Assembly (NCBI RefSeq): GCF_001984825.2
Contig: NZ_CP043318.1
Location: 372,001-436,000 of the forward strand
DNA length: 64,000 nt
Source: Enterobacter chengduensis
GTDB taxonomy: Bacteria > Pseudomonadota > Gammaproteobacteria > Enterobacterales > Enterobacteriaceae
Reading direction: 5' to 3'
Part shown: piece by piece, positions 30,054-42,838 of the stretch
How positions within the stretch are numbered: position 1 is the first letter of the stretch
Layout: each line of letters starts with the position of its first letter
Notes under the pieces: generated by a model
The model's input: the letters and a program-made list of their open reading frames with translations, nothing else
Told to the model about the DNA's origin: nothing
The model's database searches: none
Program-made: the position numbers and the translations under genes

Positions 30054-30263
30054 AAACAAACCTCACATCGGATCCCGCAGGATGGGTGATAGGTGCTAAA
30101 AATTAGTCAATAAATTCAATTGTTTGCTCTTATTGCCTGTGGTGTTTTTTGATAACCCTGCAGCATAATTAAATGAGTGCTTTCGATTAAGCTCTTTCGA
30201 AAACACATAAAACGCTGTATTCGGATTTATCATGCGATCATTGGAATATTGATTCAATGAAAA

Positions 30264-30278
30264 TAAAACATTGTTTTA
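30264..30278. promoter_or_regulatory. Candidate KdgR operator upstream of kdgT
   Basis: TAAAACATTGTTTTA is a perfect inverted repeat around a central base. It resembles the enterobacterial KdgR box (TGAAAC-type half sites). KdgR controls kdgT in relatives; the assignment here is by pattern only. Confidence 0.5.
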
Positions 30279-30296
30279 GTTATCTTTGTCACATAT

Positions 30297-30312
30297 TCAA
30301 TGTAAACATTGA
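30297..30312. promoter_or_regulatory. 16-bp perfect palindrome between kdgT and proP
   Basis: TCAATGTAAACATTGA reads as TCAATGT-AA-ACATTGA, a perfect inverted repeat 18 bp right of the KdgR-like box. It has the form of a repressor operator for a dimeric regulator; the regulator is unknown. Confidence 0.45.
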
Positions 30313-30487
30313 GGCCGGTTTCTGTGGATTGAAATTTATGTAAACCTGGTGTGAATTAACGTGGTTTGTTTTTTTGTTAGGGAAGAAATAATGACGCACG
30401 TGAGGATGTTATTTAGGTGGGATAAGGAAGTGCCTATTTGCGCTTCTTGACAAAAAATGGACTGTGCTGACCAGATGTCGAAATATG

Positions 30488-30503
30488 TGTGAAGTTGATC
30501 ACA
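30488..30503. promoter_or_regulatory. CRP site of the proP P1 promoter
   Basis: TGTGAAGTTGATCACA fits the CRP consensus (TGTGA-N6-TCACA) in all key positions. It is essentially the same as the CRP site of E. coli proP P1, where CRP represses or modulates this promoter. It lies about 200 bp before the proP start. Confidence 0.75.
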
Positions 30504-30601
30504 AATATAAACGCTGGTAGGGTAAAAAGGTCATTAACTGCCCGGGCAGGCGTCAACAGGTTCGGTTGTATCGACGGGAATCGTCAATGTAAGTAAACCT
30601 G

Positions 30602-30609
30602 CTACGCTT
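30602..30609 (+). promoter_or_regulatory. Likely proP P2 -10 element (RpoS type)
   Basis: TGCTACGCTT has the CTAyrCTT-like core of RpoS promoters. It sits about 90 bp before the proP start, as does the Fis/RpoS-dependent P2 promoter of E. coli proP. The downstream leader contains two hairpins (30620-30636 and 30644-30670). Confidence 0.5.
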
Positions 30610-30700
30610 GAATAAGGCGATTCGCATGGAGCGAATGCCATGGTTCACAGTACGCACGCTGGACTGTGAAACAGACAGGGCCGAGTCAACGAGGATAGCT

Positions 30701-32203
30701 ATGCTGAGAAGGAAAAAGGTTAAACCCATCACGCTTCGCGACGTCACCATTATTGATGATGCAAAACTGCGTAAAGCCATTACCGCAGCGTCGCTCGGTA
30801 ATGCGATGGAGTGGTTCGATTTTGGTGTCTACGGCTTTGTGGCCTATGCGTTAGGTAAAGTATTTTTCCCCGGGGCCGATCCCAGCCTGCAGATGATTGC
30901 CGCACTGGGTACGTTCTCCGTTCCCTTCCTGATTCGCCCGCTGGGCGGTCTGTTCTTCGGTATGCTTGGCGATAAATATGGTCGTCAGAAGATTCTGGCT
31001 ATTACCATCGTCATTATGTCGATCAGTACATTCTGTATCGGTCTTATACCGTCTTATGCCACCATCGGCATTTGGGCACCCATTCTGCTGCTGATCTGTA
31101 AGATGGCGCAGGGCTTCTCCGTGGGCGGTGAATATACCGGCGCCTCGATCTTTGTTGCCGAGTATTCCCCCGACCGTAAGCGCGGTTTTATGGGGAGCTG
31201 GCTGGACTTTGGCTCCATTGCCGGGTTTGTCCTGGGCGCGGGTGTGGTGGTGCTGATTTCAACCGTCGTGGGCGAAGAGAACTTCCTCGACTGGGGCTGG
31301 CGTATCCCGTTCTTCCTGGCCTTGCCGCTGGGGATCATTGGTCTCTACCTGCGTCATGCGCTTGAAGAGACGCCTGCGTTCCAGCAGCACGTCGATAAGC
31401 TGGAGCAGGGTGACCGTGAAGGGCTGCAGGATGGTCCGAAGGTTTCGTTCAAAGAGATTGCCACTAAGCACTGGCGCAGCCTGCTGACCTGTATTGGTCT
31501 GGTGATTTCGACCAACGTGACCTACTACATGCTGTTGACCTACATGCCGAGCTATCTGTCGCATAACCTGCACTACTCGGAAGATCACGGTGTGCTGATT
31601 ATTATCGCCATCATGGTCGGTATGCTGTTTGTACAGCCGATTATGGGCCTGCTGAGCGACCGCTTTGGCCGTCGACCGTTCATTATCCTGGGGAGCGTTG
31701 CGCTGTTTGCCCTGGCAATTCCGGCTTTCATCCTGATTAACAGCGACGTGCTGGGGCTGATTTTTGCCGGTCTGCTGATGCTGGCGGTGATCCTTAACTG
31801 CTTTATCGGGGTGATGGCCTCAACGTTACCCGCGATGTTCCCGACCCACATTCGCTACAGCGCGCTGGCCGCGGCCTTCAACATCTCGGTGCTGATTGCC
31901 GGTCTGACCCCGACGCTGGCCGCTTCTCTGGTAGAGAGTACCCAGAACCTGATGATGCCGGCTTATTATCTGATGGTGATCGCGGTGATTGGTTTGATTA
32001 CCGGTATTACCATGAAGGAGACGGCGAATCGTCCTCTCAAAGGCGCAACGCCTGCGGCGTCGGATATCCAGGAAGCGAAAGAGATCCTGCGTGAGCACTA
32101 CGATAACGTAGAGCAGAAGATTGAGGATATCGACGCAGAGATTGAAGAGCTGCAGAAAAAACGCTCCCGACTGGTGGACCAGCATCCACGCATTAACGAG
32201 TAA
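30701..32203 (+). CDS. proP: ProP, osmosensing proline/glycine betaine transporter
   Basis: Major-facilitator protein of 500 residues, E. coli length. I start it at ATG 30701 (MLRRKKVKPITLRDVTIID), with GAGGA upstream; the in-frame extension to 30608 covers the P2 promoter. It takes up proline, glycine betaine and ectoine with protons under osmotic stress. The MFS loops GDKYGRQK and SDRFGRRP are visible. The C-terminus (DIQEAKEILREHYDNVEQKI onwards) is the antiparallel coiled coil that tunes the osmotic response. It is expressed from P1 (CRP) and P2 (RpoS/Fis) candidates upstream. Confidence 0.96.
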   Translation: MLRRKKVKPITLRDVTIIDDAKLRKAITAASLGNAMEWFDFGVYGFVAYALGKVFFPGADPSLQMIAALGTFSVPFLIRPLGGLFFGMLGDKYGRQKILAITIVIMSISTFCIGLIPSYATIGIWAPILLLICKMAQGFSVGGEYTGASIFVAEYSPDRKRGFMGSWLDFGSIAGFVLGAGVVVLISTVVGEENFLDWGWRIPFFLALPLGIIGLYLRHALEETPAFQQHVDKLEQGDREGLQDGPKVSFKEIATKHWRSLLTCIGLVISTNVTYYMLLTYMPSYLSHNLHYSEDHGVLIIIAIMVGMLFVQPIMGLLSDRFGRRPFIILGSVALFALAIPAFILINSDVLGLIFAGLLMLAVILNCFIGVMASTLPAMFPTHIRYSALAAAFNISVLIAGLTPTLAASLVESTQNLMMPAYYLMVIAVIGLITGITMKETANRPLKGATPAASDIQEAKEILREHYDNVEQKIEDIDAEIEELQKKRSRLVDQHPRINE

Positions 32204-32216
32204 ACGCGTTATAAAG

Positions 32217-32244
32217 AAAACCCGCCAATGGCGGGTTTTCTTTT
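32217..32244. terminator. Rho-independent terminator shared by proP and the NicO gene
   Basis: AAAACCCGCC-AAT-GGCGGGTTTT followed by CTTTTATT. The A-run and T-run on the two sides let it work on both strands, for proP on plus and for the convergent NicO gene on minus, whose stop is 2 bp away. Confidence 0.85.
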
Positions 32245-32245
32245 A

Positions 32246-33199
32246 TTAGCATCCGGCAGCGATGTAGTCGCCGTTGGCGCTGATGGGGATCACCGTCAGG
32301 AACAGCACCGTTGCGAACAGGATCAGGACTATCCCTCCGGCTAGTTTGACTGCCGGCACGAGCCATCTTAATGAGGCGCTTTCTCCGAACCATGCCACCG
32401 TGCGCTCGCGGGCGTAACGTACCACCAGCGAAAGCCCCATAATAGACAGCGCGGTGCCCAAAGACATGGTCATGACCGCGGCCATCCCCCAGGTGACAAT
32501 CCCCAGCGCATTCGAAAACATCAGAATCATGATCGCCCCGCTGCACGGCCGTGCGCCAATCGCCAGAATGACGCCCAGGCGCGTCTTCCAGTCACCTTCC
32601 GTCAGGTTTACTCCCACGCCATGATGGCCGCATCCACAGCGTTCATCATGATGATGTAGCGGCTTAATGGCGGAAATCGTCAACCTGCGCGGGCGCAGGC
32701 TCTTCAGCGCCTGATAAATGACGAATGCGCCGAAGGCGCCGATAAGCACTGCGCTTATCTTCTCTACATACCAGCGGCTGGTACTGATATCGCCTGAGGC
32801 GAGGTTGAACCCCACTGCCAGAATGAAGACGAATAGAATGGCGCTCACGCCCTGCATCAGGCTTCCCAGGAAGGGGACGACCCGGGCGGCCAGCTCGCTT
32901 TCCTTATTGGTGGTCAGATAGGTCGTCACGATGAATTTTCCATGACCGGGTCCGATAGCGTGAAGGACGCCATAAAGGAAAGCGCCCGTTAACAGCCATA
33001 GTCCGCCGCTGTACTGGTGATTATTAAGCTGCAGCAGATACATCACCAGATAACGGTGCAGCGTAATTTGCGTGGCAAGACACCACTGAATAAAAGCGTT
33101 CCAGTGCGCATGTAGGGTAAAACCGGCAAAGAGAATTGCCAGCAGCATCAGCCCAGCGGTAGGGAGACGCCAGTCACGGGTGAGGCGTTGTGTAGTCAT
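32246..33199 (-). CDS. NicO-family nickel/cobalt (or zinc) transporter
   Basis: Inner-membrane protein of 317 residues from MTTQRLTRDWRLPTAG. Several transmembrane helices are visible. The NicO signature AIGPGHGKFIVTTYL follows the first third, the second motif is IGARPCSGAIMILMF, and a His/Cys-rich loop (HHHDERCGCGHHGVG) lies between them. These features are typical of RcnA-like metal efflux proteins. Which metal it moves cannot be told from the sequence. An upstream in-frame extension to 33358 is rejected for lack of a ribosome site. Confidence 0.82.
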   Translation of the reverse strand: MTTQRLTRDWRLPTAGLMLLAILFAGFTLHAHWNAFIQWCLATQITLHRYLVMYLLQLNNHQYSGGLWLLTGAFLYGVLHAIGPGHGKFIVTTYLTTNKESELAARVVPFLGSLMQGVSAILFVFILAVGFNLASGDISTSRWYVEKISAVLIGAFGAFVIYQALKSLRPRRLTISAIKPLHHHDERCGCGHHGVGVNLTEGDWKTRLGVILAIGARPCSGAIMILMFSNALGIVTWGMAAVMTMSLGTALSIMGLSLVVRYARERTVAWFGESASLRWLVPAVKLAGGIVLILFATVLFLTVIPISANGDYIAAGC

Positions 33200-33376
33200 G
33201 AAGAAGGGCCTGCACAGAGGAGAATATTTGCCGCTAGTATAGTTGATCTTCCTGCTCAATTCGTGAGATCGCACTGCGATCCGTTCCTGATTGTGGATAA
33301 CTTTGTGCATAAATGGGTATAAGGCGAGGTTTTGCTGTGGAATGCAGCAGTCAGTCATTTTTCTGTCATTTAGCGG

Positions 33377-33404
33377 TTGCGGCCCGCTGAGAACTCCCTA
33401 TAAT
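33377..33404 (+). promoter_or_regulatory. rRNA operon promoter P1
   Basis: TTGCGG -35 (33377-33382), 16-bp spacer, TATAAT -10 (33399-33404), then the GC-rich discriminator GCGCC. This matches the form of E. coli rrn P1 promoters (CTCCCTATAATGCGCC), which are controlled by Fis, ppGpp and DksA. Confidence 0.9.
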
Positions 33405-33485
33405 GCGCCTCCATCGACACGGCGGATGTGAATCACTTCACAAACAGCCGGTTCGGTTGAAGAGAAAAAATCCTGAAATAACGGG

Positions 33486-33513
33486 TTGACTCTGAAAGAG
33501 GAAAGCGTAATAT
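33486..33513 (+). promoter_or_regulatory. rRNA operon promoter P2
   Basis: TTGACT -35 (33486-33491), 16-bp spacer, TAATAT -10 (33508-33513), as in E. coli rrn P2. It lies 109 bp after P1. Confidence 0.88.
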
Positions 33514-33551
33514 ACGCCACCTCGCAACGGTGAGCGAAAGCCGCGTTGCAC

Positions 33552-33560
33552 TGCTCTTTA
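33552..33560 (+). promoter_or_regulatory. boxA antitermination site of the rRNA leader
   Basis: TGCTCTTTA equals the rrn boxA core, bound by NusB/S10 for ribosomal antitermination. A second boxA precedes the 23S gene (35472-35480). Confidence 0.85.
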
Positions 33561-33695
33561 ACAATTTATCAGACAATCTGTGTGGGCACTCAAAGTGACA
33601 TGGATTCTTAATGTCTTCGGACAATAAATGAATACCAAGTCTCTGAGTGAACATACGTAATTCATTACGAAGTTTAATTCACGAGCATCAAACTT

Positions 33696-35237
<1,542 letters not shown>

Positions 35238-35322
35238 CCTTAAAGAACCTGCCTTTGCAGTGCTCACACAGATTGTCTGATGAAAAGTAAATAGCAAGGC
35301 GTCTTGCGATTGAGACTTCAGT

Positions 35323-35398
35323 GTCCCCTTCGTCTAGAGGCCCAGGACACCGCCCTTTCACGGCGGTAACAGGGGTTCGAATCCCCTAGGGGACGCCA
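35323..35398 (+). tRNA. gltT: tRNA-Glu (TTC) in the 16S-23S spacer
   Basis: 76 nt from GTCCCCTTCGTCTAGAGGCC to GGGGACGCCA, with the CCA end encoded. The anticodon TTC is at 35357-35359 in the loop CTTTCAC, flanked by CCGCC/GGCGG. The T-loop GGTTCGAATCC is perfect. A single tRNA-Glu in the spacer is the rrnB/C/E/G type of arrangement in E. coli. The gene name among the gltT/U/V/W paralogues is arbitrary. Confidence 0.98.
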
Positions 35399-35581
35399 CT
35401 TGCTGGTTCGTGAGTGAAAGTCACCTGCCGTCATATCTCAAAACAGACTTACGAGTCTTGTTTGAGATATTTGCTCTTTAAAAATCTGGATCAAGCTGAA
35501 AATTGAAACGACACACATTTTATGTGTGTTCGAGTCTCTCAAATTTTCGCAATCATGAAGTGAAACATCTTCGGGTTGTGA

Positions 35582-38486
<2,905 letters not shown>

Positions 38487-38557
38487 ACAACGCCGAAGCT
38501 GTTTCGGCGGTGAGACAGACAATCAGATTTCAGCTTTGATACAGATTAAACAGAATT

Positions 38558-38677
38558 TGCCTGGCGGCTTTAGCGCGGTGGTCCCACCTGACCCCATGCC
38601 GAACTCAGAAGTGAAACGCCGTAGCGCCGATGGTAGTGTGGGGTCTCCCCATGTGAGAGTAGGGAACTGCCAGGCAT
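38558..38677 (+). rRNA. rrf: 5S ribosomal RNA
   Basis: 120 nt from TGCCTGGCGGCTTTAGCGCG to CTGCCAGGCAT. The two ends pair as in E. coli 5S. One copy, with no tRNA behind it. Confidence 0.97.
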
Positions 38678-38688
38678 CAAATAAGAAG

Positions 38689-38718
38689 AACCCCGTACCG
38701 TAAGGTGCGGGGTTTTTT
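38689..38718 (+). terminator. rRNA operon terminator
   Basis: AACCCCGTACC-GTAA-GGTGCGGGG followed by six T. Strong intrinsic terminator, 12 bp after the 5S gene. Confidence 0.92.
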
Positions 38719-38764
38719 GCTTTTGTGCGCAGAAAAAGCCCAGTGGCGCTGCGCTTACCGGGCC

Positions 38765-38789
38765 AACCCAACCCAACCCAACCCAACCC
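38765..38789. repeat. AACCC pentanucleotide tandem repeat (5 copies) in a REP element
   Basis: Five perfect AACCC units between the two arms of a REP-like sequence (GCCCAGTGGCGCTGCGCTTACCGGGCC on the left, CAGGCCGGGTGGCGG on the right). Short tandem repeats of this type expand and shrink by slippage. The right arm is cut by the IS3-family element. Confidence 0.8.
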
Positions 38790-38876
38790 GCAGGCCGGGT
38801 GGCGGTGACCTGCTCCCCGTTGATTAGTACACCCCGATGTTAGTAATGTCTTCATAAGCCACATGAGGACATCCCC

Positions 38877-39140
38877 ATGAAGAAGCGTTTTTCCGACGAA
38901 CAGATCATCAGTATTCTCCGCGAAGCCGAAGCTGGGGTACCCGCCCGTGAACTCTGCCGCAAGCATGCCATTTCCGATGCCACGTTTTACACCTGGCGTA
39001 AGAAGTATGGCGGTATGGAGGTGCCTGAAGTTAAGCGCCTGAAGTCGCTTGAGGAAGAGAACACCAGACTCAAGAAGCTGCTTGCCGAAGCCATGCTGGA
39101 TAAAGAGGCGCTTCAGGTGGCTCTTGGGCGAAAGTACTGA
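38877..39140 (+). CDS. IS3-family OrfA (IS407 group)
   Basis: Protein of 87 residues: [18 protein letters not shown] and the helix-turn-helix [20 protein letters not shown] (about residues 20-45). A leucine zipper follows ([20 protein letters not shown]), and the end ALGRKY is typical for the group. It binds the IS ends and, after programmed -1 frameshifting, forms the N-terminal part of the OrfAB transposase. A TGA stop is at 39138-39140. Confidence 0.93.
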   Translation: MKKRFSDEQIISILREAEAGVPARELCRKHAISDATFYTWRKKYGGMEVPEVKRLKSLEEENTRLKKLLAEAMLDKEALQVALGRKY

Positions 39141-39163
39141 CGACAGACCAGAAGCGGGAAGCC

Positions 39164-39997
39164 GTGATGTTGATGTGTGATGCGACCGGTCTGTCGCAAC
39201 GTCGTGCCTGCAGGCTTACAGGTTTATCCCTGTCGACCTGCCGCTATGAGGCTCACCGTCCGGCTGCTGATGCGCATTTATCAGGGCGCATCACTGAGCT
39301 GGCACTGGAGCGCAGGCGTTTTGGCTACCGTCGTATTTGGCAGTTGCTGCGCCGTGAAGGGCTTCATGTTAATCATAAGCGCGTGTACCGGCTTTATCAC
39401 CTCAGTGGCCTGGGCGTAAAACGCAGAAGACGTCGTAAAGGGCTGGCAACAGAACGTCTGCCGCTGCTCCGTCCGGCGGCGCCCAATCTGACCTGGTCGA
39501 TGGATTTCGTCATGGACGCACTTTCCACCGGTCGCAGGATCAAGTGTCTTACCTGCGTCGATGATTTCACAAAGGAATGCCTGACGGTCACTGTTGCCTT
39601 TGGGATTTCAGGCGTTCAGGTCACGCGTATTCTGGACAGCATTGCACTGTTTCGAGGCTATCCGGCGACGATAAGAACTGACCAGGGGCCGGAGTTCACT
39701 TGCCGTGCACTGGATCAATGGGCCTTTGAGCATGGTGTTGAGTTGCGCTTAATCCAGCCGGGCAAGCCAACGCAGAACGGATTTATTGAGAGCTTTAACG
39801 GACGATTTCGCGATGAATGTTTGAATGAGCACTGGTTCAGCGATATCGTTCATGCCAGGAAAATTATTAATGACTGGCGGCAGGATTATAACGAATGCCG
39901 CCCGCACTCCACGCTGAATTATCAGACACCGTCTGAATTTGCAGCGGGCTGGAGAAAGGGTCATTCTGAGAATGAAGATTCCGACGTTACTAACTGA
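39164..39997 (+). CDS. IS3-family OrfB, DDE transposase domain (IS407 group)
   Basis: Reading frame of 277 residues from a GTG codon; translation in vivo most likely comes from -1 frameshifting out of orfA near 39120-39137, since this frame is open from there. The HTH_21 region ([16 protein letters not shown]) is followed by the DDE catalytic core: [10 protein letters not shown] (first Asp), [11 protein letters not shown] (second Asp) and [20 protein letters not shown] (Glu). The end SEFAAGWRK is usual. No inactivating change is seen, so the element may be active. Confidence 0.92.
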   Translation: MMLMCDATGLSQRRACRLTGLSLSTCRYEAHRPAADAHLSGRITELALERRRFGYRRIWQLLRREGLHVNHKRVYRLYHLSGLGVKRRRRRKGLATERLPLLRPAAPNLTWSMDFVMDALSTGRRIKCLTCVDDFTKECLTVTVAFGISGVQVTRILDSIALFRGYPATIRTDQGPEFTCRALDQWAFEHGVELRLIQPGKPTQNGFIESFNGRFRDECLNEHWFSDIVHARKIINDWRQDYNECRPHSTLNYQTPSEFAAGWRKGHSENEDSDVTN

Positions 39998-40106
39998 GTG
40001 TTGTATCTAATCGTGGGGGCAGGTCAGCGGGTCGCACGATCGCGATCTTACTGGAGAGAGATACAGAAATATAAAAACAGGGAAGGTTTTGATAAACGCA
40101 CAAAAG

Positions 40107-40131
40107 CAAAAACCCAGCCATAGGCTGGGTT
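40107..40131 (-). terminator. Terminator of the lost tRNA-Phe gene
   Basis: On the minus strand AACCCAGCC-TAT-GGCTGGGTT followed by TTTGCTTTTG. It is 10 bp downstream of the tRNA-Phe 3' end at 40142. This is where a tRNA-Phe terminator should be, so it is probably the original chromosomal terminator left at the island's distal end. Confidence 0.75.
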
Positions 40132-40141
40132 CTTTAAATAG

Positions 40142-40160
40142 TGGTGCCCGGACTCGGAAT
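40142..40160 (-). other. Attachment-site scar: 19-bp 3' end of tRNA-Phe
   Basis: Reverse strand reads ATTCCGAGTCCGGGCACCA, the last 19 nt of enterobacterial tRNA-Phe (T-arm half, acceptor stem and CCA). The sequence diverges from tRNA-Phe at the next base. Islands that integrate into phe tRNA genes leave exactly such a repeat at the end away from the integrase. The island therefore extends to the right of this point. The intact tRNA-Phe and the integrase should lie beyond position 64000. Confidence 0.82.
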
Positions 40161-40381
40161 GGATTTTGTTTTGTAATTGCATTGATTAGAATGGTTTTTA
40201 TCTTGTTCCATAAACGTTGAGGCCCCCATTAAGGCCCCCTTCTGCAAAGGGTCAAAATTTGATGGTTGAACAGGAACTTTTACATCCATCTGAATACTAT
40301 TTGATGGCAAGGTATAGTGATCTACTACGGAATCGCAGTGAGCACCATCCATGTTTGAAAATGATACCATAATTTGGTTCC

Positions 40382-41227
40382 TTACTGTTTAGTGGGCAAC
40401 GCCCCTGGATAGTGTTTCGCGATAATGTCGTTCAGCTTATCGACCAGCTCCGATCGCCTGAACGTGATATGGACAGTTCCCTTCTGAAAATACTTAATCA
40501 CAGACATCTCATCCTCATAACGGGTGCTATGCCTGTTCTCATGGATATGGTCGCTTAACCGGCGCGTGACGTCGGCGCGATTGTCGGGGATGGCCTTCCC
40601 ATCCAGCAGCATCAGCATGCGCTCAAGGTCCGTTAACCGGTCACGCTGCCAGCCCCAGTTCAGACCAAATCCCCACCGGTCATATTTGACAAGCCCCGTC
40701 ACGATGATTTTCCCGCCAAACCTACAGGGGCTGTTTGTCTTAAAATTCCAGCTCAGACCTTTAAACACGTTAATCACACCTCGTTCAAACACCTCACCTT
40801 TATTCAGATGCAGTTGTTCGAATGTGTTGAGAATATTCTCTTCACTGATAGCCGGAATATCGTCTTTCTCCAGGCTGTTGTACCACTCGTCGCGGACCTG
40901 TGCGTCCATGAGCGCCAGCATTCCCGAGCGTTGCATCAGATCCCGCCATATACCACGATCGATATTGCGAGTAATGGCTTTCATGGCCGTATCAGTATCC
41001 TCCATCAGCCAGCAGTCGTAGCTGTATTGCCGCATTCCCTATTCATTCGCTTTACCACCGCCGATGCTGCGGGTCAGCGTCGAGATATCGTCAAGTTGTT
41101 GTATCAGCGTTTCAATCTGTGCAATCGCGAAATTACGTCCGGTGATGATGCGCTCAATACTGGTAGAACAAATCACATCGGTATGGCCGGTTAACACTTC
41201 AGGTTCGGTGAGGGTAAGATCTGACAT
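40382..41227 (-). pseudogene. DUF4942-family island protein gene with an in-frame amber stop
   Basis: Full-length frame of 281 codons starting MSDLTLTEPEVLTGHTDVI at 41227. After SIGGGKANE a TAG codon (41039-41041) interrupts it; two codons later it goes on in the same frame with MRQYSYDCWLMEDTDTAMKA to 40382. The remaining 217 residues hold the conserved block LQRSGMLALMDAQ-type text and FERGVINVFKGLSW. Only the single codon is changed. The protein is common in CP4-type islands next to cbtA and its function is unknown. Reinitiation at the ATG three bases after the stop codon could still give the C-terminal part. Confidence 0.78.
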
Positions 41228-41251
41228 TTTAATTTCCTTTATATAAAGCAA

Positions 41252-41277
41252 AGCGCCAGCCGGTAAGGGCTGGGGCT
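41252..41277 (-). other. Intergenic hairpin upstream of the DUF4942 gene
   Basis: AGCGCCAGCC-GGTAAG-GGCTGGGGCT pairs over its whole length with one G-G mismatch. Similar hairpins precede or follow other genes of this block (45400-45425, 45728-45752, 46010-46029). Confidence 0.55.
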
Positions 41278-41307
41278 TATAGGTGTGTGGTGAGTATGGT
41301 TCGGTGG

Positions 41308-41511
41308 CTAACAGGTTCTGGTCTGTTGCAGAAGCTGAAGATGGCGGAGATTACGAACATCGTTTCGCGCCTGCTCAATCCAGGGCAACAGCACTGCTGA
41401 ATCCGTCTTGTCTTCGTCGTTGTCGAAAATAATGCCGGTGTTGCAACTGATGTTGTCCTGCAGCCAGCCAATCAGAATGTTGAGAGCCACTTCGGTGGTT
41501 AATTCCGGCAT
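41308..41511 (-). CDS. DUF957-family small island protein
   Basis: Protein of 67 residues: MPELTTEVALNILIGWLQDN and then TGIIFDNDEDKTDSAVLLPW. It is the small acidic protein that usually lies between DUF4942 and DUF5983 genes in CP4-type islands. The family number is from memory. No signal peptide or membrane helix. Function unknown. Confidence 0.7.
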   Translation of the reverse strand: MPELTTEVALNILIGWLQDNISCNTGIIFDNDEDKTDSAVLLPWIEQARNDVRNLRHLQLLQQTRTC

Positions 41512-41540
41512 GTAAAAACCTTGTGGTGATTGAGGTGGGG

Positions 41541-42032
41541 TTACCAGTCAAAGGTTGTAAAACTTGGTAGCACTTCGCCAAAGGCATCCAGATGAACAAT
41601 GCCAGCGGCGTAGCGACGCATAAGCGTCACTAATAACCGACGGCAGGCTTTTGACAGACCGAGGCGTTTGAGGCGTAAGACCGGAAACGACCACGCGCCC
41701 AGGTGGAGCAGATAACCCGAGCCGGTATAACTAATCCATTCAGACTCGCCAAAGTCTTCATGCTGGTGTGAAAGGGTAAACAGCAGAGCATTGTCTTCCG
41801 CCGTGATATGTGCAGTGCTGCACTGAATGCCGTTCAGGCGGGCAACGGGCGGAATTGGATCTTCAACAATCAATTTCCCCGGTTCGTCAGCAACGAGAAG
41901 CGAATAACCGTTCTGGTTCACCACATTGATCAGGTCGGTCAGTTCAATACCGTCAATGTCTACGACGATCCGGCCCATGTTGAGGGCCAGTACGTTGATG
42001 GCATCGGCTTCCACCGTCAGGGACAGCTTCAT
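41541..42032 (-). CDS. DUF5983-family island protein
   Basis: Protein of 163 residues starting [20 protein letters not shown]. Its start overlaps the cbtA stop by 4 bp, so it is translated with the toxin. This is the place of the YeeW-like open frame in E. coli islands. It contains the stretch [21 protein letters not shown] and a C-terminal basic region ([20 protein letters not shown]). Function unknown. Confidence 0.72.
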   Translation of the reverse strand: MKLSLTVEADAINVLALNMGRIVVDIDGIELTDLINVVNQNGYSLLVADEPGKLIVEDPIPPVARLNGIQCSTAHITAEDNALLFTLSHQHEDFGESEWISYTGSGYLLHLGAWSFPVLRLKRLGLSKACRRLLVTLMRRYAAGIVHLDAFGEVLPSFTTFDW

Positions 42033-42406
42033 GGTTGCACCTCACGGTATTTGCCGGTGGTGATGTCGGTAACGGCCCTGTAGCTATGACGGGTCATCAG
42101 CCCGGTGGCTTTGCGGGCGCGGAGAATATCGATACTGGTGAGAAGCGGCGACTGAGTTTCCGCGTTAAAACCGCGACGATCAGTGCGTACCAGGTCGTAT
42201 TTCTCCACGATGAAATTCACCGCGTCGCACAGTGAGATACCGGCATCGATATGCTCTTGGATCACACCATCTTTGCCAAATGGCGTGTCGTTGAGCGTCA
42301 GACCGTAGTGACGGTCCAGCAGGTGACTCAGGAGGCGCTGCCAGATCGCCACGGGTGACGGGCGTGGCGAAACCTCCCGTTTCGGAGGAACAGGTTGTGT
42401 TTGCAT
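42029..42406 (-). CDS. cbtA: CbtA/YeeV-family toxin
   Basis: Protein of 125 residues: [20 protein letters not shown], then [20 protein letters not shown] and [20 protein letters not shown], the signature region of CbtA/YkfI/YpjF toxins. These block cell division and shape by binding FtsZ and MreB. The cognate antitoxin gene lies directly upstream with a 49-bp gap. Expression from this pair is probably autoregulated. A type IV toxin-antitoxin system. Confidence 0.9.
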   Translation of the reverse strand: MQTQPVPPKREVSPRPSPVAIWQRLLSHLLDRHYGLTLNDTPFGKDGVIQEHIDAGISLCDAVNFIVEKYDLVRTDRRGFNAETQSPLLTSIDILRARKATGLMTRHSYRAVTDITTGKYREVQP

Positions 42407-42455
42407 AATGGAAACCTTTACTGGTGAGTTAAACGAAGGAAAACTGCCGGGAGGT

Positions 42456-42815
42456 TTATTCTGTTGTTGCAGGTGTCGGGTAAATTGCGAGATAGACGTA
42501 CCCGTGCGAGCCGAGGCTGTCGGCCTCGCATATCAGCCCTTTTGCATACAGCGTGACGCAGTGCTGATGACGGGGATTCAGCTCACCGGAAAGCAGCATC
42601 AGCTCCAGTTGCTTCAGCAGTAGCGGGAATGCCTGGTCGAGATGGCGTAAATCCGCGTCGCTGAAGGTGCCGGTGATGCTGGCGCGGTCGTTCAGGTAAT
42701 GCAGCCGGTTGCCCTCCTGCACCAGACGTGCGCCAAAACAGGGGGTGATATCGCGTTTAAGCCCCCACCAAGGGGCGGCGATATCGTGGTTTACAGGCGG
42801 TATTGTATTCGACAA
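42456..42815 (-). CDS. cbeA: CbeA/YeeU-family antitoxin
   Basis: Protein of 119 residues starting [20 protein letters not shown], with [20 protein letters not shown] and the family ending [11 protein letters not shown]. CbeA/YfjZ proteins counter the toxin by stabilising MreB and FtsZ polymers rather than by binding it. It directly precedes cbtA and follows yeeT, the standard island order. Confidence 0.92.
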   Translation of the reverse strand: MSNTIPPVNHDIAAPWWGLKRDITPCFGARLVQEGNRLHYLNDRASITGTFSDADLRHLDQAFPLLLKQLELMLLSGELNPRHQHCVTLYAKGLICEADSLGSHGYVYLAIYPTPATTE

Positions 42816-42838
42816 TTTTAGCCTTCCTTAAACGTGAA

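Larger units (their letters stand above)
38806..40026 (+). mobile_element. IS3-family (IS407 group) insertion sequence, complete
   Basis: 1221 bp with imperfect terminal inverted repeats: left TGACCTGCTCCCCGTTGATT, right (reverse strand) TGACCTGCCCCCACGATTAG. A perfect 4-bp target duplication GCGG is at 38802-38805 and 40027-40030, the duplication length of the IS407 group. It carries overlapping orfA and orfB in the -1 arrangement. It landed in the right arm of a REP-like element just behind the rRNA operon. Confidence 0.92.

Noticed and set aside
38765..38789. AACCC repeats as a telomere-like or CRISPR-like array
   Set aside because: Only five 5-bp units without spacers, inside a REP element; a simple microsatellite.
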